Of a stretch of 64,000 nucleotides of DNA, positions 12,461 through 25,200 are shown piece by piece. Under the pieces are notes generated by a model. That model made no database searches and was not told where the DNA came from. It saw only the letters and a list, made by a program, of their open reading frames with translations. The position numbers were made by a program, and so were the translations under genes. Source of the stretch: Trichostrongylus colubriformis (Eukaryota > Nematoda > Chromadorea > Rhabditida > Trichostrongylidae); contig OZ022256.1 in NCBI GenBank assembly GCA_963978905.1, positions 37,248,001 through 37,312,000 on the forward strand. Direction: 5' to 3'. The stretch's first letter is position 1; the number at the start of each line of letters is the position of its first letter.

Positions 12461-13212
12461 AGCCGTGTATGAAATTTTGGGATGGTTATGCCAAACATTC
12501 ATGCCAATTCCCGTTTTTTGTGCTAGCAGAATGTCGAGTAATTCTTATCTAGACGAATACCTTGATATCAATTACTATGTAGTCATGAAAAAAAAAAACG
12601 CAAAAAAAAAAAGATAGAAAGGGCAGCTGGTACTGACCAGTAATAGTGGAATCTTGTACGTTCGAACGAGCTTAACTGCATCCACCATTCCAAGAAGAGA
12701 TCAGGGCATGACGGACTCGATAGTGAAAAAGATGAAATTATGATTCTCCTATGCCCATCCAAAACATCTCTTAGGCCATACACCTTTACAGTTGCATTTA
12801 CTGCTCGGTCGTAGGTAGGAGGCACGGCGCATGCCCAGAGAGAGGATGGCGAACGCTGAGATTGGGTTGACTTTGCTGTTTCTCTACCAGGTAAACCGTT
12901 TAGAACGGGGCTGACGTTTTAACGGGAAATTTCTTTTCGCCATTTCATCGACTCGAATATCTCAAGAGGGCAACATACTAAATGACTCTGAGACAATGTC
13001 ATCACCGCGTACTGCCATCACATTTAGTATTGAGGAAATAAACAGTCTTTTTTTCCACTTTGAACCAGGTATCCCACGATCACGGTATTGACCATATGGC
13101 AGCTCTTTCCATGTTAATCTTCCACTATGTAAACAGACCGCTTCTCGATTAACTTCCAAGAAAAATGAATTTCAGGATGATTTAGCATTTCAGATATGAT
13201 ACATGAGAAAAG
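12461..13212. other. Region upstream of gene A
   Basis: No gene or repeat family is recognised. The A-rich run near 12590 is low complexity. Confidence 0.4.
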
Positions 13213-13219
13213 TATAAAA
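13213..13219 (+). promoter_or_regulatory. Candidate TATA box of gene A
   Basis: TATAAAA lies 38 nt before the gene A start codon. If it is used, the 5' UTR would be only a few bases, which is plausible in a nematode. It is a weak call because the motif is common in AT-rich DNA. Confidence 0.3.
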
Positions 13220-13250
13220 ATCAAACTAAGGTGAAGGCTCATTCTGTACC

Positions 13251-16200
13251 ATGAAAGCAGGTACAATCATATTACTGTTGGTTTTGCTCTCGTGTTTCGA
13301 GGTATGGTTTTTCATTATGCTCATCATGAACACCTATGATAGTGAAGTCCTTTATAGCATGGTGTCCTGAACGCAATCGAGGGCAAAGGTGAGGCTTAAT
13401 CTACATTGTGAAATGCTTTTTAACACCTTTTCTGAGTCATAGTGGGTGAGAGAACGCGACTTCACTCACGCGACATCACTGCTTACATGTACTTTTGTCA
13501 TGTAACACTACAAACATAGTCAGGGAAACGTGAATTTTAGCAAGAAGGCTTTCTTAGCCATGGAACTTGCTTAAACTGCGTTGAAGCGCTTTCCCCTCTT
13601 TAGGCTTAGGCTAGGGCTCATGTCCCGATCCTTCTGCATGAGAAAGCATCTGCCGTTGTACGCTGCAGGAACGAAGTAGTAGAAACACCTTTCGCATTTT
13701 TATACGTGTGTAAAAGCTTGCGGCATGAAACGCTCTGCCCTCCCACCACCCAACCCACAAAAACCCATCTTCTGTATTGGTGTGATTTTGCAGAAATTCT
13801 GGGTGCGAAGTTGATTTTGGGTAGCACGAGCATGGGCATCCTATGTCAGTGGCATGAGAAGATGGGCAAGTTGCTGGATTTTCGTGAATGGCAACATGGC
13901 TGACGTCGTTCACATGTCGAATGTAGGCGCCCATGTGTTGTGGGCTTGAACTCAAAAATGGTTTCTTATGAGATTTTCGCCAACTTTTGGACAGTAAAAA
14001 GGAGGGCGGTGCTATCGCTATGGGGGGAGGCGTACCATGATGAACATTATTTTTACCTGAGACCAGGAGGAGAAAGGAACGTCTTATTTCCTTCATCAAG
14101 GCTTAGGCAAAAGTGTACGCCTGAATGTGCAGATTGACCCCTCAAGGATCCTTCCAACTACAATAAAGAACAAACAATTTTCCACCTTCGGAATTTGATT
14201 GTTTTGATGCGGAGCTCCTACCTACTCAAATTTGGGCTGAAATTACGACGCTGACTCATAACTATACTACATACTATATATAATCGGCTGAGTGTGTCGT
14301 TGGTGTGTGTGTGCGTGTGTTTGTGTGTGTGTGTGTTTGACCGGAAATTCATATCTCGCGTCGCAGTAAAGATGGGATTCTAGATTTTAGATATGATATA
14401 GGGGGTGGTAAGGGGATCTCAACGGTGGTGGACCGGAAGTGCTAGCAGCTGATAAGGGCTGATAAGGAGCCTCGAAAGGCTAATGTCGCCAAATCCGTTT
14501 CGCCTTTCGGGTCGATCCTAGAGCGCCCACACTCATAGGTCTCCTGAGTGGTGGGACAGGCACATCAATGGTGGGTGGTCCAGATTGATAACGGTTAATA
14601 AGATTCGATGAGGAGCGTCAAAAGGCTGATGTCGCCAAATCCGTTCCACCTTTTGGGTCGATCCTAGAGCGCCCACACTCATAGGTGTCATGAGTGGTGG
14701 GACAGGCACATCAATGGTGGGTGATCCAAACTGATAACGGTTGGTAAGACTCGATAAAAAGCGTCTAAAGGCTAGTGCCGCTGAATCCGGTTCGCTCCTC
14801 TGGCTAACAGAGGAATGTCACACAAGGTATTGCAGGGTATGGGGAGCTTGATAGTGACTTTTCGAAGCTGAAAAAGGCTCAGGGGGCTGACAAGAGCCAT
14901 GAGGATGGGGAAGGGATAAAACTCACACTGCTTACTACTACTATACGACTGCTGTAGTAAATACGTCTGATGCTCAGTATCACTGGGTGAACATATTTTG
15001 ATTATGTTCCGATATCTGCCGCCGATGCATCGACCGCTGAATTGCCTAGTGTTCTGAATAATGATGCAGTCTTTTGATACTGCGATCTACATGGACGATC
15101 AAAACCGATCTTGATTTATGATACCGAAGCAAGCGATTCATTCTTTCATGCGGTGCCAGCAACAATATTGGGTATCGACCGCTAGACTGTGTAGAATCCG
15201 AAATAGTGGTGCATTTTTACAAAAACGATAAGCACCGATAACTGGCACACGGATCTACCACCTATATGGAGGATGCTCGGCCAAAAGTCAACATCGACCG
15301 TTCCCCCATTACATAATTCTATTGAGTTGGATAAATAATGAACAATTCGCGCAGTACTGTGCGATAGCCCAACTGGGTAATAATAATCACTGTGGTCTGG
15401 TCTAGCACAAGAAAATCACAACACAAGGAAAACGCGAAAAAAAAACTCGTCGAACGTAGAAAACAATCGAGTACCTGGCGTGACATTGTTTCATTTGCAA
15501 GTGACGCCACTACATTTGACTACCCGCCCCTCCCCGGGAAAGCTCCACGGAGAATCACCGGTGGTAAGGGGGGGTCCTAATTCTCGGGTCTTTGGCAATT
15601 TCCATCCATTTTTTCGTCACTGTAATATTACTAGGCAACCCTACTTTCATATTCACTGCTTTTTTCACTCTTCGTCCGAGTTCCCCTAACCTGCAATTAA
15701 GGCGCTTAGTGCCCGAGTATGAATTCTTTGGTCGCAGTGATCGATTTACTGAGGCTGTATGTAATTGGTTCCTAAAACGACGACTGGTTTTATGCCTTGT
15801 TTTAGACGCCAGGTACGGTAGTTGCTCCAGCACCTAAACGGCAAAAGTACGCGCCCTTTTGATAGGCTGACTTTGGACGACTATACATTGCTCGAACAAC
15901 ATTGTTTGGAACTAAACAAATACCGGTGCTGTAATGGTTAAAGGGCATCTTATGAGAAACTGAGCATTTTAATATTTCTGAGAGGTCAATCTGCACACTC
16001 AAGCGTACACTTTCTGATTCTCAGGGAGCACAGAAAGGCCTCTCCCCTTTCAAGCTATGGCAAAAATAGAGCCCTAAGCGAAATGCCTCCTCCATTGCGA
16101 TACCCAAAAACCTCAGGTACAGCACACTTTTCTCAACAATCACTGAGCGAGTCTAATCCAAACACCTGAAAACTTATTTCCCCAGAAGCCAGTGTTAAAA

Positions 16201-19200
16201 ATTGAATTTGATAACCCATTTTCATTGCAGCGATCAACCTTCTAGAATTCAAATGCAAAAAAACTTAGTCCGTCTTTGATGCACACGTGTTTCACATAGG
16301 ATAGGGGAGAACTTCTGCAGCCAATTTTGTTCAGTATCAAACTTCCTGCAACGTCGAAACCTTGGGATACTGGCGAATGAACAAAGCTTGCAGTAGTTTG
16401 TACTTTTTGCAAAAATGCGATTACCGTAATTGCAGAACTATTGCAGTGTGGCTACTCTCAAAGGCAGTGCAATGGATAATTCTGTCGCATCATTCATTCC
16501 ACTTTCGAAAGGCCGCGTTCATATTTTGCACACTGGCGCCGCACAGGCGGCAACGGCGGCACTTTGACGTCTTCACTGGGCTCTCGAGGTGGGGGTCGAT
16601 AGGTCGAATTTCCGCGCGACCGCCCGCGGCGAGCAGCGCTGCAAGTACGAGTCGTTCGGGATTCCACTCAGGACGCAATGAGCTGGTACCGTGAGGGACC
16701 TTTAGAGGTAGGCGAACTTCCTAAGCTTTCAACTTGCAATCTTTGAAGGTCCCTTGCGGTGCCAGCCCATTGCGTCTTGAGTGGAATTCCCGACTGCTCG
16801 TACTGACGGCGCCGCGAGTGCGACGCCGCGAGCGGAAAGTCGACCTATCGACCCCCACCCGGGCTCTCGCCGACTCCGACTACGGCGGCGTCTGGTGACG
16901 AGCTCTTTTTGTAATCGCTCTAGCCAACCACACTACAGTATGACGATGGTAGCGAGAGCCCACAAACTCGAATTTGAATTTGGGTCAGTAGCAAACCATG
17001 CCGAAGTGCGCAAAGTACGAACGCAGCCATACAAACCGGTAGACTTTTCCACCAGGAAAGCCCTTACGTCTAGCACCACGCAATTACGATTGATACAGCA
17101 TTAATACGATACGTAATGTATCACCCTACAACTATTCTTGTTACTCTACACCTCACTCATTGCTCGGCGAAGTCGAGTCTATTTGGCGGACTGAGCTATG
17201 AAAGGCGGAGCCGTTAGACACAGATGTTCTCCAAAGATCGGGTCGCTCCTTTCGCCTTCGCAAGCCCCCAGTTTTCATTTGGATTAACCTTTTCAAGGTT
17301 CTCATTGCACACATTATCCTTGCCACAGTCTTCGAAAGCACCCTGAGGGGCTGTGAATACATGTTCTCTGAAAAGCAATGTGACAATTCAGGGGAGAGTG
17401 GGGAAACTCGCATTGAAAAAGTGTGACTTCCGGTTTCCTCTCACGATTCCGCAGCACTCCTAGCCGCGTTGCCGTTCATCACCCGGGAGAGTTGCCGGCG
17501 AGGTTTCATCCCTGACCTCACATTCCACAATCTGCCAAATTTACTCCTTCCGTGCTTTCATTGAAGGTTTTTATAGCGTATTCTCCGACCATGTCTTCGT
17601 TAGCGGAATATTAGGTGAGAAAATGAAATAAATGAAGGATTAACCACTAAAGTATGAATTTGTGCTAATTAGTTCCGTACAGAAGAGAGAGATGCTGATG
17701 AAATGTCAACAAAGAAGAACCTATGGGAGCTTCTGAAACGACATAAAATGGAGCTCCTTAGTGCGGCTGACGATGGGACGGGGCTATTACTCGGAGGCCC
17801 CGCCCACCCGGCCGAGGATTCACGGGCATTCTTGGACGTCCAAACGTGTGGATTTGTATCTCACATGGAATTCCCACTATTTCGCGTGAAACTTTGCATG
17901 CGGCCCATATTAGGATACGACATAAATATATGCGTAACAAGGAAACTCATTTTTCCGCGAACCCTTCCTACAATGGTGCCTTTAGGCAATGTTGTGGTAT
18001 AAGTTGTAGACCTCCTTGAAGACAGCATTAGGGGTTATGTGCTCACTGAGAAATCTCTGAAAGAAGGCATTTACATGAAAACTATGAGTCTAAGAAGGCT
18101 ATCTATGGCAAAATCCCGGTGAAAAAGTGCGCCTTCGAGCTGTAGAAACGGCGTGACGGATAGGACCTGCTGCCTTCAGATAATCGACCCCGCCTCCAAG
18201 CGAGGTGATACCCCGTTGGCTACGATGAGAGCAGCCGAGGATATGCGATGAGATCGAAGGTATTGCAGCGCGCTTCCGCAGTTTTAGCCTGAAGCTCACT
18301 CCAGAAAATAGATGCTGTCGCATTTCCAAACATCCTTTTGTGTTTGCATGACTGCATACCAGTGGAAATTTCGTCCGAAAAGTCCGTCTCATGAGGGAAA
18401 GATCGTCCGCGTTGAGGATCAACGAGAGAAGGGGGTCCAACTTCTCGGGTTTTTGGTCATTTCCATCCGTTTTTTTCTTTGTCCTGTTACTAGGCATCTC
18501 GACTTCCAGATTCACTACCTCTTTTACTTTTTGTTCGAATTACCCCTAATGCTGCCTTAAAACAATGCTGCGTTGGAAGCAGGGAAGCTTTATAAATTCT
18601 ACGTCTTTCACTGACTACCCCTTGCGCTTTCATGAAGCACGGCCTTCGTGGTAGCGGCGCATCATCGACTCACAGAGGAACAGCAGCACCCCCGTAGTAA
18701 AGAGTGTACCTTTGGTCATTTTGCAAAAATCGCGAAATTTTATTTGATGATATAGTCAGAGCCTTGCTAAGCAAGTCGTCCAATAAGGCTGAAGAGAAAC
18801 AGTAGTATTCTTCCACATGTGAGCCATAAACCTACTGTGGGCGAAGTTACCTGTCTTAAAAACGAAGGAAGGATCACAGATAATATTCGCTCAAGTTGCT
18901 AAGAAGTTGATAATCGTGGATGATTAGGAAAACTGCGAGCTTGTTCAAAAATGCAGAATCACTTATGGTAACTGCTAAACGAAGCAAGGAAAACTTATAG
19001 GGGATGCAACTTATAGGGGAGGTCATCGTGCTTGAAGTGGTTGGTTGGCCGAATGGATAGGGGGATATACTGACATTGGCAAGATGGAGGGGCGTTTGCT
19101 GTTCAACTCCCCTAAACGTCTTCTCTTTTGCATTTGCTTAATTTTCTTTGTCCAGCGCTGTATTATTTGCGCACATGCAAAATAACTGCAATTTCGATCG

Positions 19201-22200
19201 CTGGTGCACGAAAGTGACTTCATTCACAAGCTTTCAGTGATTAACGTGTTTGGACCCTTCGGCGGCCCTAGCACGCGTGCCAAGCGTTTTCTTGCGTAAC
19301 TAGTGTGACATTCGTGCTCAGGAGACTCAGTTGGCCCTAAAGCAAAATATTATCCAAATTGAGATTTTGACCCAAACTCGAGACAATGGGATGGATATGG
19401 GCACATAGTGTCACTGCTTTACTTGTACAAACGAAGGACTGGCACCCTCGATTAAATTCAGTGGAATATGTGCAGAATCAACGTAATCCAAGTGGAGTGC
19501 ACCCATCAACACCATGCACGCCAAAAGACACTAAATATTAGGTTGTCCCAAAAATCTTGTAGGATTTTTTTCTATTAGGTTGTCGGGAAAGCTCTTTCGC
19601 TTTTTAAAAACGTGCTTTTTTCCTTCCAAACTGCTTTCCAGCAATTTCTTCTGTACATATATATGTAGTACAAGTTCACACGCATCTATATTTATTATTG
19701 TCCTTCATCTCCCGAATAACCTTTTTCGGCAAAATAAATATATTAAAGGTTAATGTCATCTTCATTACCGAAGGCTTTTTTTTTTTGAATGGCGTCAGAT
19801 AGGGAAGGGAAAAGATGATAATCCTGAGATGGAGCAAGATCAGTGCTCTAAGGTGGATGGGGTAGCACTTCTCACTCAAGCTCGAGAATTTCTTGGCGAA
19901 TCAATTTTTTGGCGAGTCTTCCCACATATTGAAAAAGTGACTCACTCAAAAAATTCTCGAGCTTGAATGGGAAGTGCTACCCCATCCGCCTGCCTTATAG
20001 CCCTGATCTTGCTCCATCGGATTATCATCTTTTCCTTTCCATATCTAACGCCATTCAAAGAAAAACCTTCGATAATGAAGAAGAATTTACCTTTAATAAA
20101 CTAATTTTGCTGAAAAAGGTCATATGGGAGATGAAAGACAGTAATACCTATAGATGCGTGAGAATTTGTACTACATATATATGAAAAAGAAATTGCTGGA
20201 AAGCAGTTTGGAGGGAAAATAAGCAATTTTTCAAAAAACGAAAGAACTTTCCCGACAACCTAATATCATCACTTTCATTTATTTTTCTTCCAACAAACAG
20301 CAAATGGGCAACAGCGTGTTCACGATTTTTATCGACAACACTCGGCCCCCTCATGGGTAAATCGTTGATGCCCTCCTCCCAGAACTCTGGGTTCTGTGAG
20401 TCGATGAAGTCAGCGAACGCCTTTGCAAGCAAGTCATAATCAACGAATTTTCTCTTGGCCAGGAAGAATTCAAGAAGATGGGTAAGGTGATATTTAAAAG
20501 GGGTAATGTCTGGAGAGTAAGGCGGGTGGAGCAGCATATCCCAGCCGAGCTACTGTAGCTTGGCCTGGGAACTTTTCGCAACTTTTGGCGAAATGGGAGC
20601 GAGCGCCGTCACAGAGGAGGGTGCCGGTCGACCTTTTCGGGCGCTTTTCTCAAACAGCGACGGCGAGCTGCTGGAGCTGGCGGGTGAATACGGTAGCCGA
20701 GACTGCCTCGCCTTGTACCAGTACCTCATGGAAAAGCCTCCCTTCCGCTTCCCAGAAGTAGCACAGTCCCGAGACTGGTTTGTATTCCGTGTCGATCTCT
20801 CCGCTGCTGAAGCCGATGAACCAGCGGCGCACGGTATCGTAGCTCACACATCCCTTGCCCAATGCAGCGTTGGTGGAGTGGCAAGTTTCCGTCGCTTTGG
20901 TGCCGCAAGACTACTCATAGTAGGTAACACCGCGGGTTGGTGGGTATCGACTGCGGGCATTGTAGCTCTCTCCACGGGATCTGGTGGAAAGAATATAAAT
21001 TTTGCTAGGAAGCTTAAAGAACTTTTTACCATATTCCTGAGCCGCCTATACCTGCCTCGAAGTAAACAAGGGTTATTGATTTTTTAGAAAAATCCTACAA
21101 GACTTCTGGGACAACCTATTATTTAGGCAGTAGTAGTACTAGTAGTCGTCCACTTTTTCGAGTTTGGGTCGAAATCACGATTAGGCTGAAAACTTGTCAC
21201 TTAGAGTAGTTCGACCCCTGAGCATGAATATCGCACGTACTTTGCGGGAAAACGCCGAGTTCCCCTGTTATGAGGGTTGCCGGACCAAACCAGTCATTCG
21301 CTTAGTACGCAAAAATACTAGAGATACAGGTTCCCTGGTATAATAATGATTGATTTTCCACATATTTTGCACGTATGGTCTTACATGTTAGCATAAATGG
21401 ATGCAGACTAGAAAAATGCAAAAATTTGTCCTCAGTGGGGATCAAACCATCAACTATTATTTTCTGGGCCCCCAAAATTACTTAGCCGAATTTAAGACCG
21501 GTTTTTTGCTTCATGTGTACGACCTTATAAAAAGCAGAAAGCCGTTTTGAAAAGCTCACCATGACCTGATGGGCCTTAAGGTGCTCACGATAAGTGCGAT
21601 GCTCTAAAAGAGCCGCGACCTATGACATAAGATAGGATAAAAAAGAAAGCGGATCAGTAAAGTTATGGAGTTACATGAGAGGTCATTCAGTTGCGCATGA
21701 TATCGAATGGAAACATATTGGAAGGATAATTTTAACCGCCGCGATCTAGCAAAACTCAATACTCTGAAGACATCGGGATGGGGCAATTCCGGTGTACGGT
21801 AAAGGCTATCGTAACGTTTGCAGTTCATTAGATTGCAGAAATTGTACACACGACACCTTGCTGAGACGCCGAGGGTGAACTCAATGGAATTTTTTTGTAC
21901 ATAGCACGAACAACTCCCTGCTCACCGTTTCGCTTAACTTTCCATTATTTATTTCACTTGATTGTTTCACTTGATTGCTGCTATTTGTTGCTTCATTTGT
22001 TTCACATCAACGTGAGTGGATGAAATACACCCTACGAGAAAACAAGTGACATCTTATTTAGCGAGCAACTTGCAGCTCGAAGAGATGCGCGAAAGTGCAA
22101 ATTCAGACCTTAACGTAGTGCTTGCGACTCCGGGTTTCTCTGTCGATTATCGCTTTTTACCTGGGATGTTCCTTTCAAAATGATCATTTCGTCTCATCTT

Positions 22201-25200
22201 CCTCTTCACCCGCCCCACCCGCTTCCTTTACAAGCCCTATTTTTAAGTTTTGGAGCATTTCGAATTCTTCTCTATAGAGGCATTACTCGACAGCGTTTAT
22301 TTTTAACGTGTTACTCACACGAGATAGTGCGGAATGTGCCTTTAAGAAGGTATGAACTTATTACCCAAGCGGAACGGTGGCTGTCCCAAGCGCAACGGTG
22401 GCTGTGTAGATCCATTTCCCACATCAAAGCTCGTAGTCACGAGGCACTGAAATCACAAGGGTGAAGAGTACAATTACTCTTGCACGCTCACTACCAATGA
22501 GTAAAGCACGTGAGTAAAGTAATTTTCTCAGATATGGATGAGAAAAATGGAGCGAAACGTAATCAACAGATGGACGCCGATTTGGTGAGTGGCGTGTTTT
22601 TTCCAACATAGCGCGAAATTCCTGCTAGCAAAAGGAATTGCGACGAATTTTCGCGAAGGGCTAATTCTTGAATGTTGTTCGTCTCCTCCATCAGTGAACC
22701 TTTCTCACTGAGTGATTTCGAGCCGCTTTGCGCTGAAGATGCAGTCCATCCGGAGCGCCTGACAGGGGATGGCCTACGGACTTGGGTGGGAATGTATCAG
22801 ACTCTCTCACTCCGCCGCACACCCTCACTCTTGCCACGCGCTCTCACTCTCGCCATGTCCGTAGGCCACGCCCTGTTAGACGCTCCGAATTGGAGTATAC
22901 AGCTTGACACCAGGTGACGGATAGCGCGATGATCGCGGATTAGGAGCACCGTAAACTTGAAACGATTCCAGATTTCCATGGTACTTTAAGTAGAGCCTTG
23001 GAATATTGATAGAGCTTCGAATGCTGATTACGAATATGAGAACCAAAGTTGCAAAACTGTGATCTGAAGCGAATAAGAAGGGGTCAAAGTTAGCTTGCTT
23101 CGACTCCCGGGCAGGGTACTTTGCTTACATACTGTACTCATCATGACGGTTATCTGTGTACATGGAAACGGTCGCCGTGGCTCAGTGGCGGCGCTCTCTC
23201 TACTCTATCCATGCGGATTTTCGTTGGTTCGGTTCTTCCTGATGTTGGAGATTGGCCTAATTTTGGTATCTGGTGATTCTCGTTAATAGGTGCTCCCGCG
23301 CGTGTAGGTCGCAAGCTACGCGTGATTTTGCAAAATGATGTAATATTCATTTTCAATGGCCGAACTACCGCAGAAGCTAACCTTCAATCCTTTCGGTTTT
23401 TTACCCCGTAAGTTCGAAAAAGAGGGTTGACCGTGGAGTCAATATGTAGACGCGTTCCTGAAGAGGAATACGTGGATTCTTGCCAAAAAGGTTCTGACTT
23501 TTCGCTTTGTTGAAAGCAGTTTTTCGGTATGTGCCTTTCTTACGTATACTTTGATGATTCTTTCTGTTCGTCAGGATATTCTTGGTATTGATAGTAAGAG
23601 AGAAGTGGCTCATGACCATCTCTTTTTTAAGAATACCAGATGCGCAAAATTCGCCTCCCAGAGTATTTAGGCACCTTAAAGGAATCGTCCACTGAAAATG
23701 AGTTTTTGTGTTACCCATATATTTATGTTGTATTTGCCTAATGTTGGCCTCATGCAAAATTTCATGCGAAAAAATGTGAATCTGGCCGAGATACAGCACC
23801 ACAAAGTGCGGTCCCAGTGGGCGGGGCTTCTGTGTAAAAGCCTCGTACCGCGTTCGCCGTGGTCGGAGACGCATTGTAGGAACAGAAGGTTACTTAAACA
23901 GTCCCACTCTCCGTTCCCAACGGCGGCGGAAGACGGGACGAGGCTTTTACACGGAGGCCCCGTCCACTGGGACCGCACTTTGTGGTGCAGTATCTCAGCC
24001 AGATTCACATTTTTTCGTGTGAAATTTTGCATGAGGCCAACATTAGGCAAATACAACATAAATATATGGGTAACACAAAAACTCATTTTCCGTGGACGAT
24101 GACTCCTCTCTGCGTGTGGGTTGGACCACTCATGCGCTTAATCTTAGGTCAAAAAATACTGCAAAAAGCAATGCAACCGGGTACTACACCAATACTAAAT
24201 TCTACAGGGTGAGGGGAGAGGCCAATCAATACTATCTTTACCATTTTGGCAATGCTAACAAAGGTTGCAATTGTGATAGGGTCTGTAGGACTTGCAATAT
24301 GACCAACAACGACAACTACATAATTTCACAGGTTACAAAATTACGTATCAATACACATAAAGGTACTAAGACTAACTGTAACACAAAAAATGTTATTTAT
24401 TGTCTCACGTGTAACAAATGTGGAATACAGTATGTGGGTATGACCGTCAGAAAGCTTAAAGAGAGAATTGGGGAACATTTAAATATTATATACACACATA
24501 AAAAACAAACCAAAAAACAAACCCTTTTCTACAATCATTTCTACACTTGCGACCAAGGAATTACTGTTACGGTACTGGGTTCAGAAAGCACAGATGGAAA
24601 CATCCTCTTAGAAAAGGAGTTATTTTGGATAAAACTTCTAATGACGCCTTAACCTTTCGGACTCAGTGACAACATTAAAGGATATGGAAACATCACTAAT
24701 TTAAACAAGACTCAACTATTCAAAAACAATCCCCCCTTCTTTTCGCTAAATATCACTAAAAAAGAGATAACAGAGGGGTCAACAAAAGCAAAAGTAGGAA
24801 GAAAAGCACCGAATACAATACGGTACTGCAGGAATTGGTAAGAAAGGAAGGGAATCTTGAACCAATGGAATGTTACAGAATGTTCAAAAGTTTAAGGAGA
24901 ATTGAAATTGATTATATAATCAAACTCTCTACCAGAGGAGACTTCTTAACAGAAATCACTAATAAAAACAGGTTGCTTGTGTTTAGTTTATTAGCACATT
25001 TTCATTTTAATACATTTAAAGAGAACAAAAAAGAAAATATCATTTACCATAATATCACAATAAATTATAAAAGTAGAGTTTTTGATAAAATATCATTTAA
25101 TAAAATATTTAATTCAGCACTGATTAAGGAGATAGCATGCAAGAATGATAATAAAAAAGATTATGTACCCATAAGAATTTTGTTCAAGTATGAAAACACG

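Larger units (their letters stand above)
21463..24100 (+). repeat. Segmental duplication, copy 1, left part
   Basis: Nearly identical to 31811-34475 over about 2.6 kb, from ATTTTCTGGGCCCCCAAAA to the right end of a family 1 MITE. Differences are scattered base changes and short indels, such as the 20-odd-base insertion near 32315. It has no protein-coding gene. Its open frames repeat identically in the other copy. Confidence 0.92.

Noticed and set aside
13611..14099. 162-codon minus-strand open frame
   Set aside because: No family match; it lies opposite gene A intron sequence and looks like chance.
23178..23236. tRNA gene suggested by box A and box B
   Set aside because: No cloverleaf or acceptor stem; kept only as a SINE-like trace.
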